From: Litsea cubeba
Taxonomy: Eukaryota; Streptophyta; Magnoliopsida; Laurales; Lauraceae
Direction: 5' to 3'
Length of the DNA stretch: 64,000 nucleotides
NCBI GenBank assembly: GCA_012931725.1
Contig: CM022948.1
Coordinates: 71,889,272 to 71,953,271, forward strand
Shown: positions 36,201 through 48,800 of the stretch, piece after piece
Position numbering within the stretch: position 1 is the stretch's first letter
Layout of the letters: every line of letters starts with the position of its first letter
Position numbers and translations under genes: made by a program
The notes under the pieces: generated by a model
What the model was told of the DNA's origin: nothing
The model's database searches: none
Seen by the model: the letters and a program-made list of their open reading frames with translations, nothing else

Positions 36201-37150
36201 ACTGGCTTACCTATAATAACACATCCGTACACAGACCTGAAGACCTTTCTAGAGTTTTTCTTCTTCTTTTTCCTTTTTTGTGTGTGCCTTTTCTAGAGGT
36301 TTAGTGACACTTTCAGACCAGCTATCCATTGGTTTTTTATCCAATACTCTCAGTCCATTATCAATTTCCTTTCTTGAAGGTATAGACTTCAAAGCAAAAT
36401 TGTTCCAAAACTTTTCAAGAGCAGGAAAACTTAGTCATCAATTTTTTGGTATTTTTACTGGACCTCTGCTATTTCTTCTCTTTAACTGTTTATTTGAAAG
36501 ATTTTTGGGACATTATCCACACAAACTGGGGCATCAGAGAACAGAGATCACTACACTAGACCAGCATAGCAACAAGATGCAAATTTATGCAGTGAAAGAA
36601 CCATATAACTCCTTGATGCATAAGGCAGACCACAGGGCCCCTAGAATGAAGCAAAACTTACAAATTGTAAAAAATAATAATGATAAAAATTTTTGGCTGA
36701 CAGATACTGAAGTTCAGACCAGTTCTGTTATAAAATGAAAGCTGCCACTATGCAAAAAATGTAACAAAAAAAATGAAATAAGTGAAAGTAGAAAAGAATG
36801 TAAAACTCTAAGATTGTAACGCAAAAAATGTAAATTATGTAATGGATTAAATCTATGCAGACTCAACATTATATATATTATATGACACTAAATGAAATAA
36901 GTGAAAGTAGATATATGGAATGATAGAATAATGGGTCTCTCCTGAACTTCATACTGTGATGTTTTGTCACTACTCACTACTCTTTTGCCTAGTATCAACT
37001 ATAAACCAAGAAGAAGAAGATGAATCTTCAAGTAGCAAAAGCACCAAGTAACTAGGAGCAGCTCGTATGATGATTATAATATTATACAAAAAGAAGCAAT
37101 ATGCAAAAGTTACCTAATAGATGCTAACACTTGGAAGCCAGACTTGATAA
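33282..37150. other. Long region without a supportable gene
   Basis: Open frames here (for example 36280-36738, plus strand, 152 codons) show no recognised domain and no coding-like composition. Minus-strand sequence at 37150-37340 looks exon-like but has no clear protein and may be part of a spliced 3' UTR of the FAR1-related gene. An ATT/AAT repeat at 35160-35206 is a microsatellite. Confidence 0.4.
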
Positions 37151-37434
37151 CCTAATTGCAAAAATCAATAAGAGGGAAAAAAGAGTACTCCATCTGCCCT
37201 ACTTGTTTCTGCCATGAACAAGAACAGTTGCCATGTGAAGCTATACCTATCACTGTCCAGTTGGTAATTGGTCTTGAGCTGCCATGAACTCCTGCTAACA
37301 GAATTGAATGCAAATGCATAGAAATCAGAAGCATCAGAGAGAAACAGCAACAACCACCAAGTATTAGTGTAGTACTAAATTACAATGCATGAATATCTTA
37401 TAACCGAGAAGAAGAAAAGAAGGTTGGCTTTTTT

Positions 37435-40332
37435 CTATATTACCCTTTGACCTTCAAGGTGAGGGCATTTGCGCTTGTTGTGATCGTGCCCCTTACAAAC
37501 ACTACAAGTCTTGGCACCCTTCCGCTTCTCCAAGCTCCCATCAAATGTCTGATCAGACGGTCCTCCTTTTGTGATTAAACCCTGAGGATCCTCCAAATTT
37601 ATTTGGATACTGGAATGGTCCACTTGACTTCCTTCCTCGATATTGTCCTCTTGAATACTTCCAGTCAATAGAGCGCTAAGCTGTGCATTTCTTGCTTCAA
37701 TTTTTTTGGCTTCAATGATTTCTTTCCAACATCTTTCTATAGCAGACACAGCCATATCATAAACTTCAACTGATGTCGCCCCATCCTCTGCACATTTGAT
37801 GGCTCGCCGACACAGATCATTATACCGCATGGTTGCAGATTTTTTCCAATCCACTTGCATAACAACTTCTTGTTGATCATATACATCCCTACTCTTGGCA
37901 TTTCGTGTCCACCGTTCCAGCAAATAATAAGATGGAAGCTCCAAAACACCACACATCAAGAAGATTTTTAATGCATGCCGACAAAGTATTCCTTCAGACT
38001 CAAACATAAGGCACGTGCAAGTCGCTCTTGTCTCAGATACATTGAATGTAACAGTGTGCTGTTGTGTATCTTGCCAATATTCTCTCACCCTGTATGTTTT
38101 AAGCTCCCAGCCACCCTCAACTTCTTCTGCTGCATGACACAGACTTCTCACTAACTCCTCTTGGAAGTCCTTGAATACTACTTTTGTGTATGCTTCTGCA
38201 GCTTGTATTTCCATTGGCAATTGCATCTTCAAAACCGAATTTCCAACACTTGTGAATGTTTCTGGAGCTTGTGCTTCCATAGGTAAATATATCTTCAAAA
38301 CTGGGTTGCTATAAAGTGTTTGGAAATCTGCTTCACATTCTTCCTTGTACCAGTGATCAGTTGCTTTGTCAAATGATTTGATGAATTCTTGCAATGTGGT
38401 CTCTTTATTTACAAAACCATCAAAAAATGAATAGGGATTTTCAGTCTGCTGGGATGTCAACATCCCTGCAGAGAATGTGTTCCTTGTGTATGCTGGAATC
38501 CACCTCTCATGAATGTCATATAATGAACGAAGCCATATATTCTCCCCAAGACCATAATCATTGAGCAGCTGCCTCCACCTTTCTTCAAACTGAGCAATTG
38601 TATCTGACAACTTACAACATGCAAGAAAGTCATCTCCAAAAGTTCTGTGCTCACTGTAAACTTGTTGCAATATATCTGGTGCTTTTTTTATAATAAGTGA
38701 CATGCATAGGCGGTGATTTGTCCTTGGAAATACTCGTGCAATTGCTCTAGCCATCCCTGCATCTTGTTCTGTAATCATTGTAGTTGGATGCCGTCCAAAC
38801 ATCGCCTCGAGCCATACGTTAAACAACCAAACAAATGAAGCTTCACTGTCATCACATAACAGGGCACAACCAAACAACACAGGCTGCCTGTGATGGTTCA
38901 CTCCATTGAACACGACCAATGGAACTTTATATTGGTCTGTTCTGTATGTTGTATCGAAAAATACTACATCGCCAAAGTACCTGTAAGACATCCTTGATCT
39001 AGAGTCAGCCCAGAAAAAATTGCGTACTCGGTTGTCCTCGTCAACTTGTAGTGCATAAAAGAAACTAGGATTGTTCTTTTGCATTTCTTTGCAATAGTCA
39101 AGCATAGCTCTAGCATCGCCTTTTCCAAGGGGTACTCGCCTTTTAGTACTCAGATTATTGTATGAATCTCGCTGAGAAAAGACAGAATTACTTAACCCAC
39201 TGGCCCCCACAAGCAAAGAAGCTGTATTATCACCAGAAACAAATGGATTTTGAAAATTTTCAATACTGCTTTGCATAGAGCGTCTTATCCGCCTATGTGA
39301 TCGAAGAAGAATCGCTTTATTTGGACACATTAAATCATGATTGTGAGGCTTATGAAATTTTGTGACCACCCAAAAGTCCTCTGTAGGACTTCTCCTTCTT
39401 TTCACTTTAAGATACGCTTGGCACCCTATCCTTGTAGGCTCAACTTTTCTTCTTTTCTCTCTATTTAGCTTCTCCCGGCGTTGACCTTCTCTGGAACATA
39501 CAAATGATCGAGAAATAACTTCGCCGTCGCGTCTAGATTTTTCTTGATGGTTGATGCGAACACTGAAACCGACTCGCCGGGCAAAATCATTATACCATGT
39601 GTACGCATCGTCAGCGGTATTAAACCGCATACCCAAACGAGGGCTTGAATCACCTCCCAAAGTGGGACAAGGGTCCACTTCCAATGGCGGCTCACTTTCA
39701 GCACTATTGGGTTTTTGTCCCATGTATTCCACAAGTGTATCAGCCTCATCTGTGGAAGGCTCGGCATTTGGTACTGGGTCCGCCACCCTGGATCCTGTGG
39801 CAGTTTCTTCCAAAGCCACACAATTCCCTGATGAGGTAGCTCCTTCTACAGGTGAAGACGAGTTGTTATCTTCATGAATGCGTGAATTTGGGATATTTTC
39901 AATATAATTTTCTGTAGTAGGAGGCCTCCTCTTATGTGATCGAAGAAAAGGCACTTTAGTTGGAGGTACCAAATCATGATTATGAAGCTCGTGAAATCTT
40001 GTAACCTCCCAACAGTCCTCCACAGGACCTCTTCTTCTCTTTACCATGAGATATGCCTGACACCCTACCCTTGCATTCACTTGCTCAGTGTTAGTTTTTT
40101 TCTCTTTATTTGCATCTTTCACTCGCCGTTTTCCTTCTCTTGAACAGACAAATACTCTAGAAATAACTTCACCATCACGTCTCGACCTCTCTTGACGGTC
40201 GATGCGCACACTGAAACCTACCCGCCTAGCATAATCATTATACCATCTGTATGCATCATCAGCAGTTTTAAACTGCATTCCCAGGCACAGGCCACTTGAG
40301 TTCTCCTCCACATTACCATCTTTGCTTTCCAT
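37435..40332 (-). CDS. FAR1-related sequence (FRS5-like) with two FAR1 domains
   Basis: Uninterrupted 965-codon exon. FAR1 DNA-binding domain 1 lies at about 20-120 and domain 2 at about 235-334; they are close copies (DDAYRWYNDYARRVGFSVRI versus DDAYTWYNDFARRVGFSVRI), each with the Cys/Cys/HNH zinc ligands of the WRKY-GCM1 fold. The MULE-derived transposase domain covers about 400-660, with Asp460 (FFDTTYRT) and Asp524 (TEQDAGMA) at catalytic-type positions. A SWIM finger follows at 772-786 (CTCLMFESEGILCRH). A C-terminal CX2CX4HX4C knuckle lies at 943-956. FAR1/FHY3 family members are domesticated Mutator transposases working as transcription factors in light and developmental signalling. 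A local duplication at about 676-716 repeats the 'VLK.PME.QA.E..T' segment. The start is the first ATG of the frame, preceded by a likely 3' splice site at about 40378, so the 5' UTR is probably spliced. Confidence 0.93.
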   Translation of the reverse strand: MESKDGNVEENSSGLCLGMQFKTADDAYRWYNDYARRVGFSVRIDRQERSRRDGEVISRVFVCSREGKRRVKDANKEKKTNTEQVNARVGCQAYLMVKRRRGPVEDCWEVTRFHELHNHDLVPPTKVPFLRSHKRRPPTTENYIENIPNSRIHEDNNSSSPVEGATSSGNCVALEETATGSRVADPVPNAEPSTDEADTLVEYMGQKPNSAESEPPLEVDPCPTLGGDSSPRLGMRFNTADDAYTWYNDFARRVGFSVRINHQEKSRRDGEVISRSFVCSREGQRREKLNREKRRKVEPTRIGCQAYLKVKRRRSPTEDFWVVTKFHKPHNHDLMCPNKAILLRSHRRIRRSMQSSIENFQNPFVSGDNTASLLVGASGLSNSVFSQRDSYNNLSTKRRVPLGKGDARAMLDYCKEMQKNNPSFFYALQVDEDNRVRNFFWADSRSRMSYRYFGDVVFFDTTYRTDQYKVPLVVFNGVNHHRQPVLFGCALLCDDSEASFVWLFNVWLEAMFGRHPTTMITEQDAGMARAIARVFPRTNHRLCMSLIIKKAPDILQQVYSEHRTFGDDFLACCKLSDTIAQFEERWRQLLNDYGLGENIWLRSLYDIHERWIPAYTRNTFSAGMLTSQQTENPYSFFDGFVNKETTLQEFIKSFDKATDHWYKEECEADFQTLYSNPVLKIYLPMEAQAPETFTSVGNSVLKMQLPMEIQAAEAYTKVVFKDFQEELVRSLCHAAEEVEGGWELKTYRVREYWQDTQQHTVTFNVSETRATCTCLMFESEGILCRHALKIFLMCGVLELPSYYLLERWTRNAKSRDVYDQQEVVMQVDWKKSATMRYNDLCRRAIKCAEDGATSVEVYDMAVSAIERCWKEIIEAKKIEARNAQLSALLTGSIQEDNIEEGSQVDHSSIQINLEDPQGLITKGGPSDQTFDGSLEKRKGAKTCSVCKGHDHNKRKCPHLEGQRVI

Positions 40333-40377
40333 GGTAGTTCACAATCTTGTTCAGGAAAATATCATCCTACAATTGCC

Positions 40378-40680
40378 TGAAGAAAGGACACTCGAGTTTA
40401 GTTTAGACAAAAGCCATGCAACATTTGTACATTACATAACAACCATGAAAACAATGAGAAAGACCAAACTGATAATAAATACATAAATGATAAATGATAA
40501 ATCACAGAACCCAAATAAATTATCAGAATACTGATGTTGGAAGATGGAAAGAAATGGATTAAATACCGTTTCAATCTCCTCCAAATTGGTTTTCACTCCG
40601 ATACTGCACCAATCGGATAGTTGTATATTCTGCATCATGTTTCTGGCGGCACCCATTTTCCAGATGATAGCATTGGATGC
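40378..40680 (-). promoter_or_regulatory. Probable 5'-UTR exon and intron of the FAR1-related gene, with upstream ORF
   Basis: On the minus strand, an ATG at 40656 opens a short frame (MGAARNMMQNIQLSDWCSIG). A GTATTT donor follows GAAACG at about 40566, and the acceptor TTTCTTCAG ends near 40378. Splicing would close a 34-codon upstream ORF about 30 bases before the main ATG. Further 5' exons may extend to about 41340, where the minus-strand sequence becomes UTR-like. Inference from splice-site appearance only. Confidence 0.3.
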
Positions 40681-41349
40681 TCTACAGAAATTTTGATGGG
40701 GTCTTAGTTTTAAACCTCATATAACAAAACCAAACTTATAAAAATGTCAAAACCCAAAAACGATTGCAACTTCTTCCTTCTACTTCCACTCTTACGTAAG
40801 TTAAAATGTTAAATTTCTTCTGTTCCTCACTAGAAACTGAATTTCCATGGCAAGTTTATGTACAGAGCTTGAAAACGGCAGCTTTTCTCAGTTTCTTCCA
40901 GGTTTACCTAGATAGAGAAAAATCCAACTCAACAAAACCTAATTTCCACCTGACAAAGCTCAAATTTCACCCAAAAGCTGCAAAATTTCCCCTTTATACG
41001 AGGTGGGTTCCTCTCGTTCCTCCACAAAATAAAAAACCCAGTTCAAATTACAGCTCTTTTTACCATCGACAAACACAAAATTGGGAAATGGAGAGAAGAG
41101 GATGAATTGTCATTATACTGACCTTGTTTCTCTTAAAGCTACAATCTTCATCAAGTCGCCCGATTGACGTCTCTCTTCTCTGAATTTCTTGAATGATTTC
41201 GTAAAAAGTTTCAATCTTCCTCTCCTTTCTCTGGATTTCTTAAAGAATCTCCGTGGAATTTGTGGGTGGATTTGATTTGAGACCGAGAGAGAGACAGAGT
41301 CCCAGAGGACGAAACCTAGCTTCGTTTCATTTTTCTTCTCTTTTTTAGT

Positions 41350-42837
41350 CTCTGTTCAGGAGTTAGAACATAAGCACGATACAGGTGTGTTATACGGAGG
41401 GTTAATCCTAACCGTCCACCAGGTGGGTCCTTGATGGATGATCTTAATACATCCTGATCGAATAAAAACATTTGTCTTATGGTTGAACATTTCTTTGTGA
41501 ATGTGGACCATTGATTTAATCATTGTCACCAACCATCTGATTGATGGACATCAAACTGCTTGCTAGCCCCGCGAGTGTAGAGCAGGTTAGATTCGGCTAG
41601 ATTCATGGTGTCCCCATTCAGATTGGTTTTTGAGGGGAGGATTGTGTCCGGATCCTGATCCGGATCCACATCATACAGATCCAAACATAAAGAGGAAATC
41701 TTAGAAACAAAAAAACATTATCATCATCTTTGGAGTCTTATCCTAATCGGTTTGAATTCTATTTCTCCATTTCGAACTATTCTAAGCTAATTTTTTTTTT
41801 TAGAAAGTCAAACCTAATATATGAGATCGTCTAAAGTCCGGCTACAGGAGCATGCAAGAGGGCCAAATATGATATTATCAGCTTGAGCTGGCAAGTATCA
41901 TGAAAGAGGAACGGCCGCAGAAGAGGAAGTCATGCATTTCCTCTTCTATGCCACTGGCTTTCCTACCACCTCAGTATTGTAAAAACTAATCCAGAAAGGT
42001 AGGGGCGTAAATGGTTATCTAATTCTCATTAATCCAAGTTTCAACCAATAAAAAATCAAATTCGAAACATGTTTTGAATTCTAATTCATAAATGAGTCCA
42101 AGTACATAAAATGAGTCTGATTTTAGATCCATACATGTTCCGACTTGTGGAGCCGTAGAACTCGGCAAATGAGTCTTTAATGGTTCAAGTGGGTCCACGC
42201 AGCCCCACGGGCATCTCTACCATCTTTATGATCCCCTCCTTTTGCACCTGAATTGAAAGCTGGATTACTGTGATGGCTTATACTTTAATGAACTTTGAAT
42301 CAGATGACTGAGTTGGAAGTTGGAACATGCTTTGGCTGTGCTGCACTCAGATAACATTCACAATCTTCTCTAATGATCCCCTCCGTTTTGCGTTCGGTTG
42401 TCTCCTCAGTTTCTCTCTTTTTAACTCCTCGGTTTTATTCTCTTCTTCAGTCTGGAATTAACATGAGGTACTGGGCCACACGAAAAGTCCCATTTGTGCT
42501 GAGTGAGGCCTCTACCTAATCAAGAAGATGAAAAAATATATATATATGCAAGGCTGGTCCAGGCTAATTTTATAATTGGGCAAGAAGATTAGGCCCATAT
42601 GTAGCTCACGTGCCTAAAAATAGAGCTCAAATCTACTAATCTAGCCCAATCACAGTGCCCTTTCTGCTCAGTCTGGCCCAGCCCATGACCACCCCTGGGC
42701 CATAAGACCATTTTCTAAATTGGGCCAAGTATTTGGGGGCTATTTGAAATTTCCCTTACAGAACGTCAGAACCTGACCAAAAGCCCTTCAAAAGCTGCAT
42801 CTTCCTTCACTGGCATTCTCTCCTGCTCTCTAAAGTA
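41350..42837. other. Intergenic between divergent genes
   Basis: Shared upstream space of the FAR1-related gene (minus) and the NFD6-like gene (plus). An (AT)n run lies at 42536-42548. The segment 42560-42710 is G+C-richer and ends in a 'cccagcccatgaccacccctgggcc' type sequence reminiscent of the hAT MITE family, without clear ends. Confidence 0.45.
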
Positions 42838-45800
42838 ATGGCGTCTCGATTTCAATCGATCTCAAAACCTGCTTCTACCCTTCTCAAATCCGCCATGAAA
42901 AAACCCAACAAACCCATCTCTCCAACGCCCCTTCGACGCCCATCTCACCCCTTTTCAAGGTATCTCCTGATTCTCCTCTCTTTTTCCTTTTTCATTCCCA
43001 TTCACTTGTTCTTTCTTTTCTTGACTTTTCTTGAATGGATTGAGAATTTCAGGGTGCCATCTGAAATGGGTTGTGTCCAAAGCCTCCTCCCCTTTCACAG
43101 TGCCGTCTCATCGGCGCGGCTGACGTCGTGTCTCGGCCTGGATTCGAGGAACTCCAGATCACTGTATCAGGGTACGCTCTGCCGTTCGAACCCAGGAGTC
43201 TGATTTTTGTTTCTCCATGAGTAAGCAACTTTTTTCTTTGTTTTATAATTTGTTCAGTTTAGTTTAGTTGTATATGATGCTTATTGTGTTGGATTTCTTC
43301 ATGGACTTTTTTTTCACTTGGATGTATTTTTGAATTGATTTGCAGTAACCTGTCTAGTAAAATTGAGCAAAGTGTAATGAGAAAATGACCAAATTGTAGT
43401 TTAGTGTTTTTAGTATTCTTAGTGAGTGGCAATTGTCCTATTTGAGGATTTGGCTGAAGATAGATCGGAATGGAGAAACAGAATTCGTGTAGCGGACTCG
43501 AAAATAGTTGGGACAAGGCTTTGATTATTATGATGATGATAGTGAGTAGCGATTGTCCCTCAAATACACTTTTTAAGTTGTGCTATTAATTATTTTCAGT
43601 ACTGCATCTAAGGAGGCAGCCTTTTTAGAGGATATTTTTTGTCTTAACGCTGTCCATTATTTTCGAGTTGGGTTTGATTGGATATAGGTTCGAGTGGGAT
43701 TAGTACGAGTGTAATGTAGCTGTATCATGACATCTATGGGTCTAATTTTCTTGATAATTAGCATGACATCTATGGGTCTAATTTTCTTGATAATTAGCAT
43801 GACATTGATGGGCCTATTTGATCCATCCGAGTGAACCATAAAATAGGGAGCCCTTGTGATAGTCACCGATGTTGGTCATTGATCAAGTAGCTAGGATGAA
43901 TATTCGAGCTTCCATCACCATATATAGCTTGGGGTGGGTGGGCAGGCCTCAAGTTGTGGCCCCCATAAGAAATGGTGTTCGCTTTATCATGAGCGCAGAG
44001 GGGGTGTGTGTGTATAGTTTTTTGGTTGGAGCAATATTGATGATATTTTACTCTTTTTTATTTTTATTTTTAATGGTATATTTTACTCATTTTGTTATTA
44101 CCATTGTGTGTCATGGTCAAGTTTTTTCTTTTCTTGTTCATAGAGATTAATCTTAAACTGATGACAAATATGCTAGTTCTGTATAGAAGTGTTATTTTAT
44201 TTGTTGTCACAGGTCGAATTAATGTTTAATTTGAAAAATATATTTTGCTTGATTCATGGTTGACAGCACTAAAATCAATGATTTTATTGAATCAAAGGGA
44301 GTAGGCTAGACTTTGAATGAAAGGGAGTAATGAAGGTGTTTAAATCATGGGAGTACTAGAGATATTTGAATCGATGATTTTTAAGGGTATCATGGGAGTT
44401 GGCCAGTCTTTGAAAAATAATAAAGGTGGCTTTGTATGGGCTGCTTGTTGGTGTATTTCGTTGATGGGGAGCATAATTTGATTTCCTGTATGGAACAGGC
44501 CAGAGGTTCGCATTGTGCTGAGGCTGGCATCTTAAATGACATACGTGCTTTATGCAGTCTTGTATGCCACTGAGTTGAAGGTGATCCAAATCATCCTTGT
44601 ATTGGGTGAGAACATACCACAGCAACTGTGGTAGGCAAAAGGTGTTTTAAGGTTATCATTGGAGTGGTCTAGTCTTTGTATGGAAAGGAGTAATAAAAAC
44701 ATCCTGCATGGGCTGCTTTTTAGTGCATTTCACTGATTGGGAAAATAATTTCTCTCCTTCACTGAACATGCTCGAGGTTCTTATTCTGTTGATGCTGGCA
44801 TTCTTAGATGACACGAACGTGCTCTATGCAGTTTTCCGTGGCACTGTTAGTAGAAGGTAATCCACTCATCCTAGTACTGACTGGGAGCAGATAATCTCAG
44901 CAGATCTAGGAGACAGAGTTCATCACATCTTTTGGTTTTTGTGGAAGAATCTCTCATATATTTTGAGAGCCCGACTCAATTAGAATAACTTCCATCTTAT
45001 AGCATTGATTTAACTCTGGAATTATGAGTCGTATCATGTGTGGAATAATACTAGGGTCTTGTATATAGACTCTTTCGCTTTTGTTTTAGAATTTTTAGTT
45101 TTTACTTGGTAAGATAATAGGAGATTTGAATCAGGAAACATGCTTTTATGTACTAAAAATATGAGTTTGTATGTGACCTTTGTGTCCCGATGGTGGACCT
45201 TAAAGCAAGGCTGTTAGAATAATTCTTTGGTCACTTTACCATTCAAAAAAGGAAAAAGGAAATAAATAAATAATTATTTGATCACGATGAAAAAGGGACT
45301 TTTACTCTGTTTAAGATTGTTGAGGATGATGGAATCTAGTAGTGTGTGGTTCAAGCCCGTAGATTTCTGCACTTTTTGTCTTAGACCATCTTGCCTTTAG
45401 TACCTTTATGTGATTACCGGTTCATGATAAACAACAAATCATTAGTTGGGTATTTGATATCCCTGAGAAAATGTGGTTGTCACTCAACCTACTCAGATGC
45501 TCTAGAAGATATATTCAGCTTGCGACTGTTATTGTCACCTTGCTGATTAAAGTTGGAGACCTATTTGGAGCTTTATACAGTTATCTTTATGAAGAATATT
45601 CATTAAGGCAACTGCCCTTTCTTAATTTATACTTTTTTTTTTCTCAACACACACTGTAGCTTATGATACTTGTCTATTGTGAACATTGCACAATGAGGCT
45701 ATCTGAATTTCTCTTCAGTCAGAAGTTTGGTTTACCATATGACACTTCAATATCTAGAATTGGGACCAGAGTTATTTGTTCATGGAGGGTTGTGTCCATG

Positions 45801-48800
45801 GTTTCATGTTTTCCATCCTAAGGGCTATGTTAACAAGCTTGTAATTTCTGAAAAACCTTATGAAAACTCATTTGAATTTCAATGAGTGCTAATGCATAGA
45901 TGAAGAGGTACTTGGTCTTTGTTACATGCTTTCTTTGTATTAATATGCATTGACATGGGTTAAGTCAGAGCCTTCACAATGTAACTTGATTATCATACTA
46001 GTTTTAAGCTTTGTTTTGTTTTTTTTATTCTCACACTGCTTTAAGCTTTGTTTCATAGTTGACAAAATATTATTTTGCATCTCTTCAACTTAATTCTAAA
46101 TAAAATGATGAAATGCTTATTGTTTGATTGTTTTGAGCAAGACATGTACATTGGTTTTTTTAGTGTTATCTTTCGCATTGAAGGAAATCCTGTATTTAAA
46201 GATGTGACAATGTATACATGTTGAAACAGTGTTGGATTCTGGTATGCATTCCCATACACATGCAACTTGGCTCATTGGATGTCTGTTGATGTCTTCTTGG
46301 GTACTACTGATCCAATTTAATGAACAAATTGGTCCCTTAGCAATGGGCTATGAGTGACCGGGATACGGGCCGACTTCTCTAACAAATAGCTGAACCTAAT
46401 ACTTCGCTTACATGTGGGTGTGGACCTGGCTTTCAGCTATATGAATGGATTCACCATGAATATCTGTCTTGATGATTTAGGTTCCTGCTTGGTCTTGCCC
46501 AGTGACAACCCTAGCTATCTAGTTGGACGCAATCCTTTGACTGCACGGGTGAATTTCCTAACATAAAACAGAAACCTATGTTGCATATTGGGTTTCTTGA
46601 TGCAAATCTAGGTTGAGGATTTACCAACAAAATGAGTCCTTTTTTTTAATGACGTGGGTATCCCTGAGGTCTTTGACCCAACATGACTAATCCCCCCCTG
46701 TCACGCCCGCCAAACCCACAAAAACGGACATCGGGTGAATCTGGAGCGGGTTTCAAACGCAAGACATGGGGAGTGTGGGATTTTGTGATACAGTGTTGTA
46801 TCGGCATTTACGGTTGAATCGACGTGTTTAGCTGGCTACAACTGTTTGGACTTTGGAGCGTTCTTGCATTTTCCTTGATCATGTATGGGCGCAAATACTA
46901 GTAAAGCATTAAGCTTACTATAGTACCATGTAGTGTTGACTGGCACTGGAAGAAGAGCACCAAACAACTACGTAGGAGCTAAGATATTATGGTTTAGAGT
47001 TTCTAGCAATTACAATATTTAAAGCAGGGCTTGCCTGTATTTATTAATGGTGCTTGGTGGATTATTGTTAGCCCCTAAAATGGTCACACTGCGTTGGTGC
47101 ACAGATGATGCGGTGGAGTTGGTGGTCCTAGACCTAACTACTGCACAAACAGTCCATTGGTGCATATGGATTGTGCTATGATAACTAAACATTGCATGTT
47201 GGTCCCTTGGTGCGGATGGGTCTTGCCCTTCGGTCGCTGGTGCGATGGATGGTGGTGCCTAACAATGCTGTGCAATAAATAACGTGCACGACGTGCGGTA
47301 CTGCACGTGGTGTGTGCAGTACCGTGCTGCACGTGGAGTGTGCAATCGTCGTGTTGTGTGGATGGCAGCGTGCACACGTTGCTGTGCTGCTGCGAGGGAC
47401 GTCGTTCACGTCCTGGTGTTGATGTGAACGACGTCGTGTGAATGCTGCGAGGTTTGCAGGAACTGCAGTCGACGTCATGCAGGTGCTGCGGTCGACGTCG
47501 TGCGAGCGCTGCGAGGCTTGCTGGGACTGTCGGTCGACGTCGTGCAGGAACTGCGTGCGGCAGATTTAGACCCTCGACCAACCTTGTGTTTTATGGATCC
47601 AAATGCATGTCTAATGCATTGAAAGGATATTAAACATACTGAACAATCATTGTGTAAAAGGATTTGTGCATTGGAGTCCGAAAAAGTGCCCGAAAGTTTC
47701 ATTATGTCGTTTTCGGACGTTTATACCCAGGCGGTGAGAAACAATGGGTGGCACATAACTCTACTATGTAGCAGGTATGTCTGTTGGGTGGAAAAACGGA
47801 CAGTGGGCACTGTTGGCACACGATATGCACATAATACACTATGAATGGCCTTGGGGGCATCGGTTGGGTTGCGGTTGGGAAATTAGTGCGTGGGGCCCAC
47901 ACCCACGTGCCTGGGCCTGGTGGTCCGAACGAAGACGGTGGCGTGCTAGATTGGTGCATGGGGTTTATTCCCCTCGTGCTGGGGCTGGTGTAGCCCATGT
48001 GGAAGACACGGTTGGTGCTTTGTGGCATGCCTTTCTACAGATGGTTGCTGGTAGGCTTGGAAATGATGTGGTAACCACTTGGGTGGTTGAGGAACTGCCA
48101 TGGCAGTTTGGCCTGTGAAGTGTGTTGGACATGTGGAGGACTACTTGGACCAACAAAAGCATGACAGGTGGCATGCAACTGTTCAGACAAACTGCCCCTT
48201 AGTGGGTTATTTCCAGCGAGGCATTGGCAACTGTTTAAGGGGCCAAGTGGCTGGCAGTTAGCCTTGGTGGCGCTGTCTGATTGGCCAGAGACTTGTTTAA
48301 ATAGGACTGTATGGTTGTAGATCCGAATGAGACAAGAGAGAGACAAGAGAGAAGTCTCAAACAAAAAGTCTTAGACAAAAACTAAGACAGAGACAGAGTG
48401 TGAGACAGGAGTTTCATACAGGGAGTCTCAGAAAAAAAAGGAGTTAGCCTAAGAGATAATCTCAGGCAGGGCTTCGGGGTTCAGACAGAGATTCAAGAGG
48501 GATCTTTGTATGAGAGTGTTATAGAGAGTTATGAGTGGTAATTCTTTGTAAGGGCTCGTCCCACAGTTTTGATTAATAAGAGAGGGCTGGTGCCAAATTA
48601 ATCAAGTGATCTGTATTTGCATTGTGTTGTCTGCAATTGTCTCCTTCTAATTCCTTTAGTGCTGTTTGTTTGTGTGTTTGTTGGTTGGCTGGTTAAGGGA
48701 CTGGTGTCCTTAACGCCACACGGCAAAGATTTTTAGGCGAAAAATCTACCTCGTGACAATTATCCAGTGTACACTAATATGTTTTTGAGTGTCAATATTG

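Noticed and set aside
36280..36738. 152-codon plus-strand ORF
   Set aside because: No recognised domain, AT-rich, no splice partners and no conserved-looking motifs. Treated as chance.
47138..48364. ORFs of 108-147 codons around 47.1-48.4 kb
   Set aside because: They fall within the LTR-like unit, overlap each other on both strands and encode low-complexity His/Arg/Pro-rich peptides.
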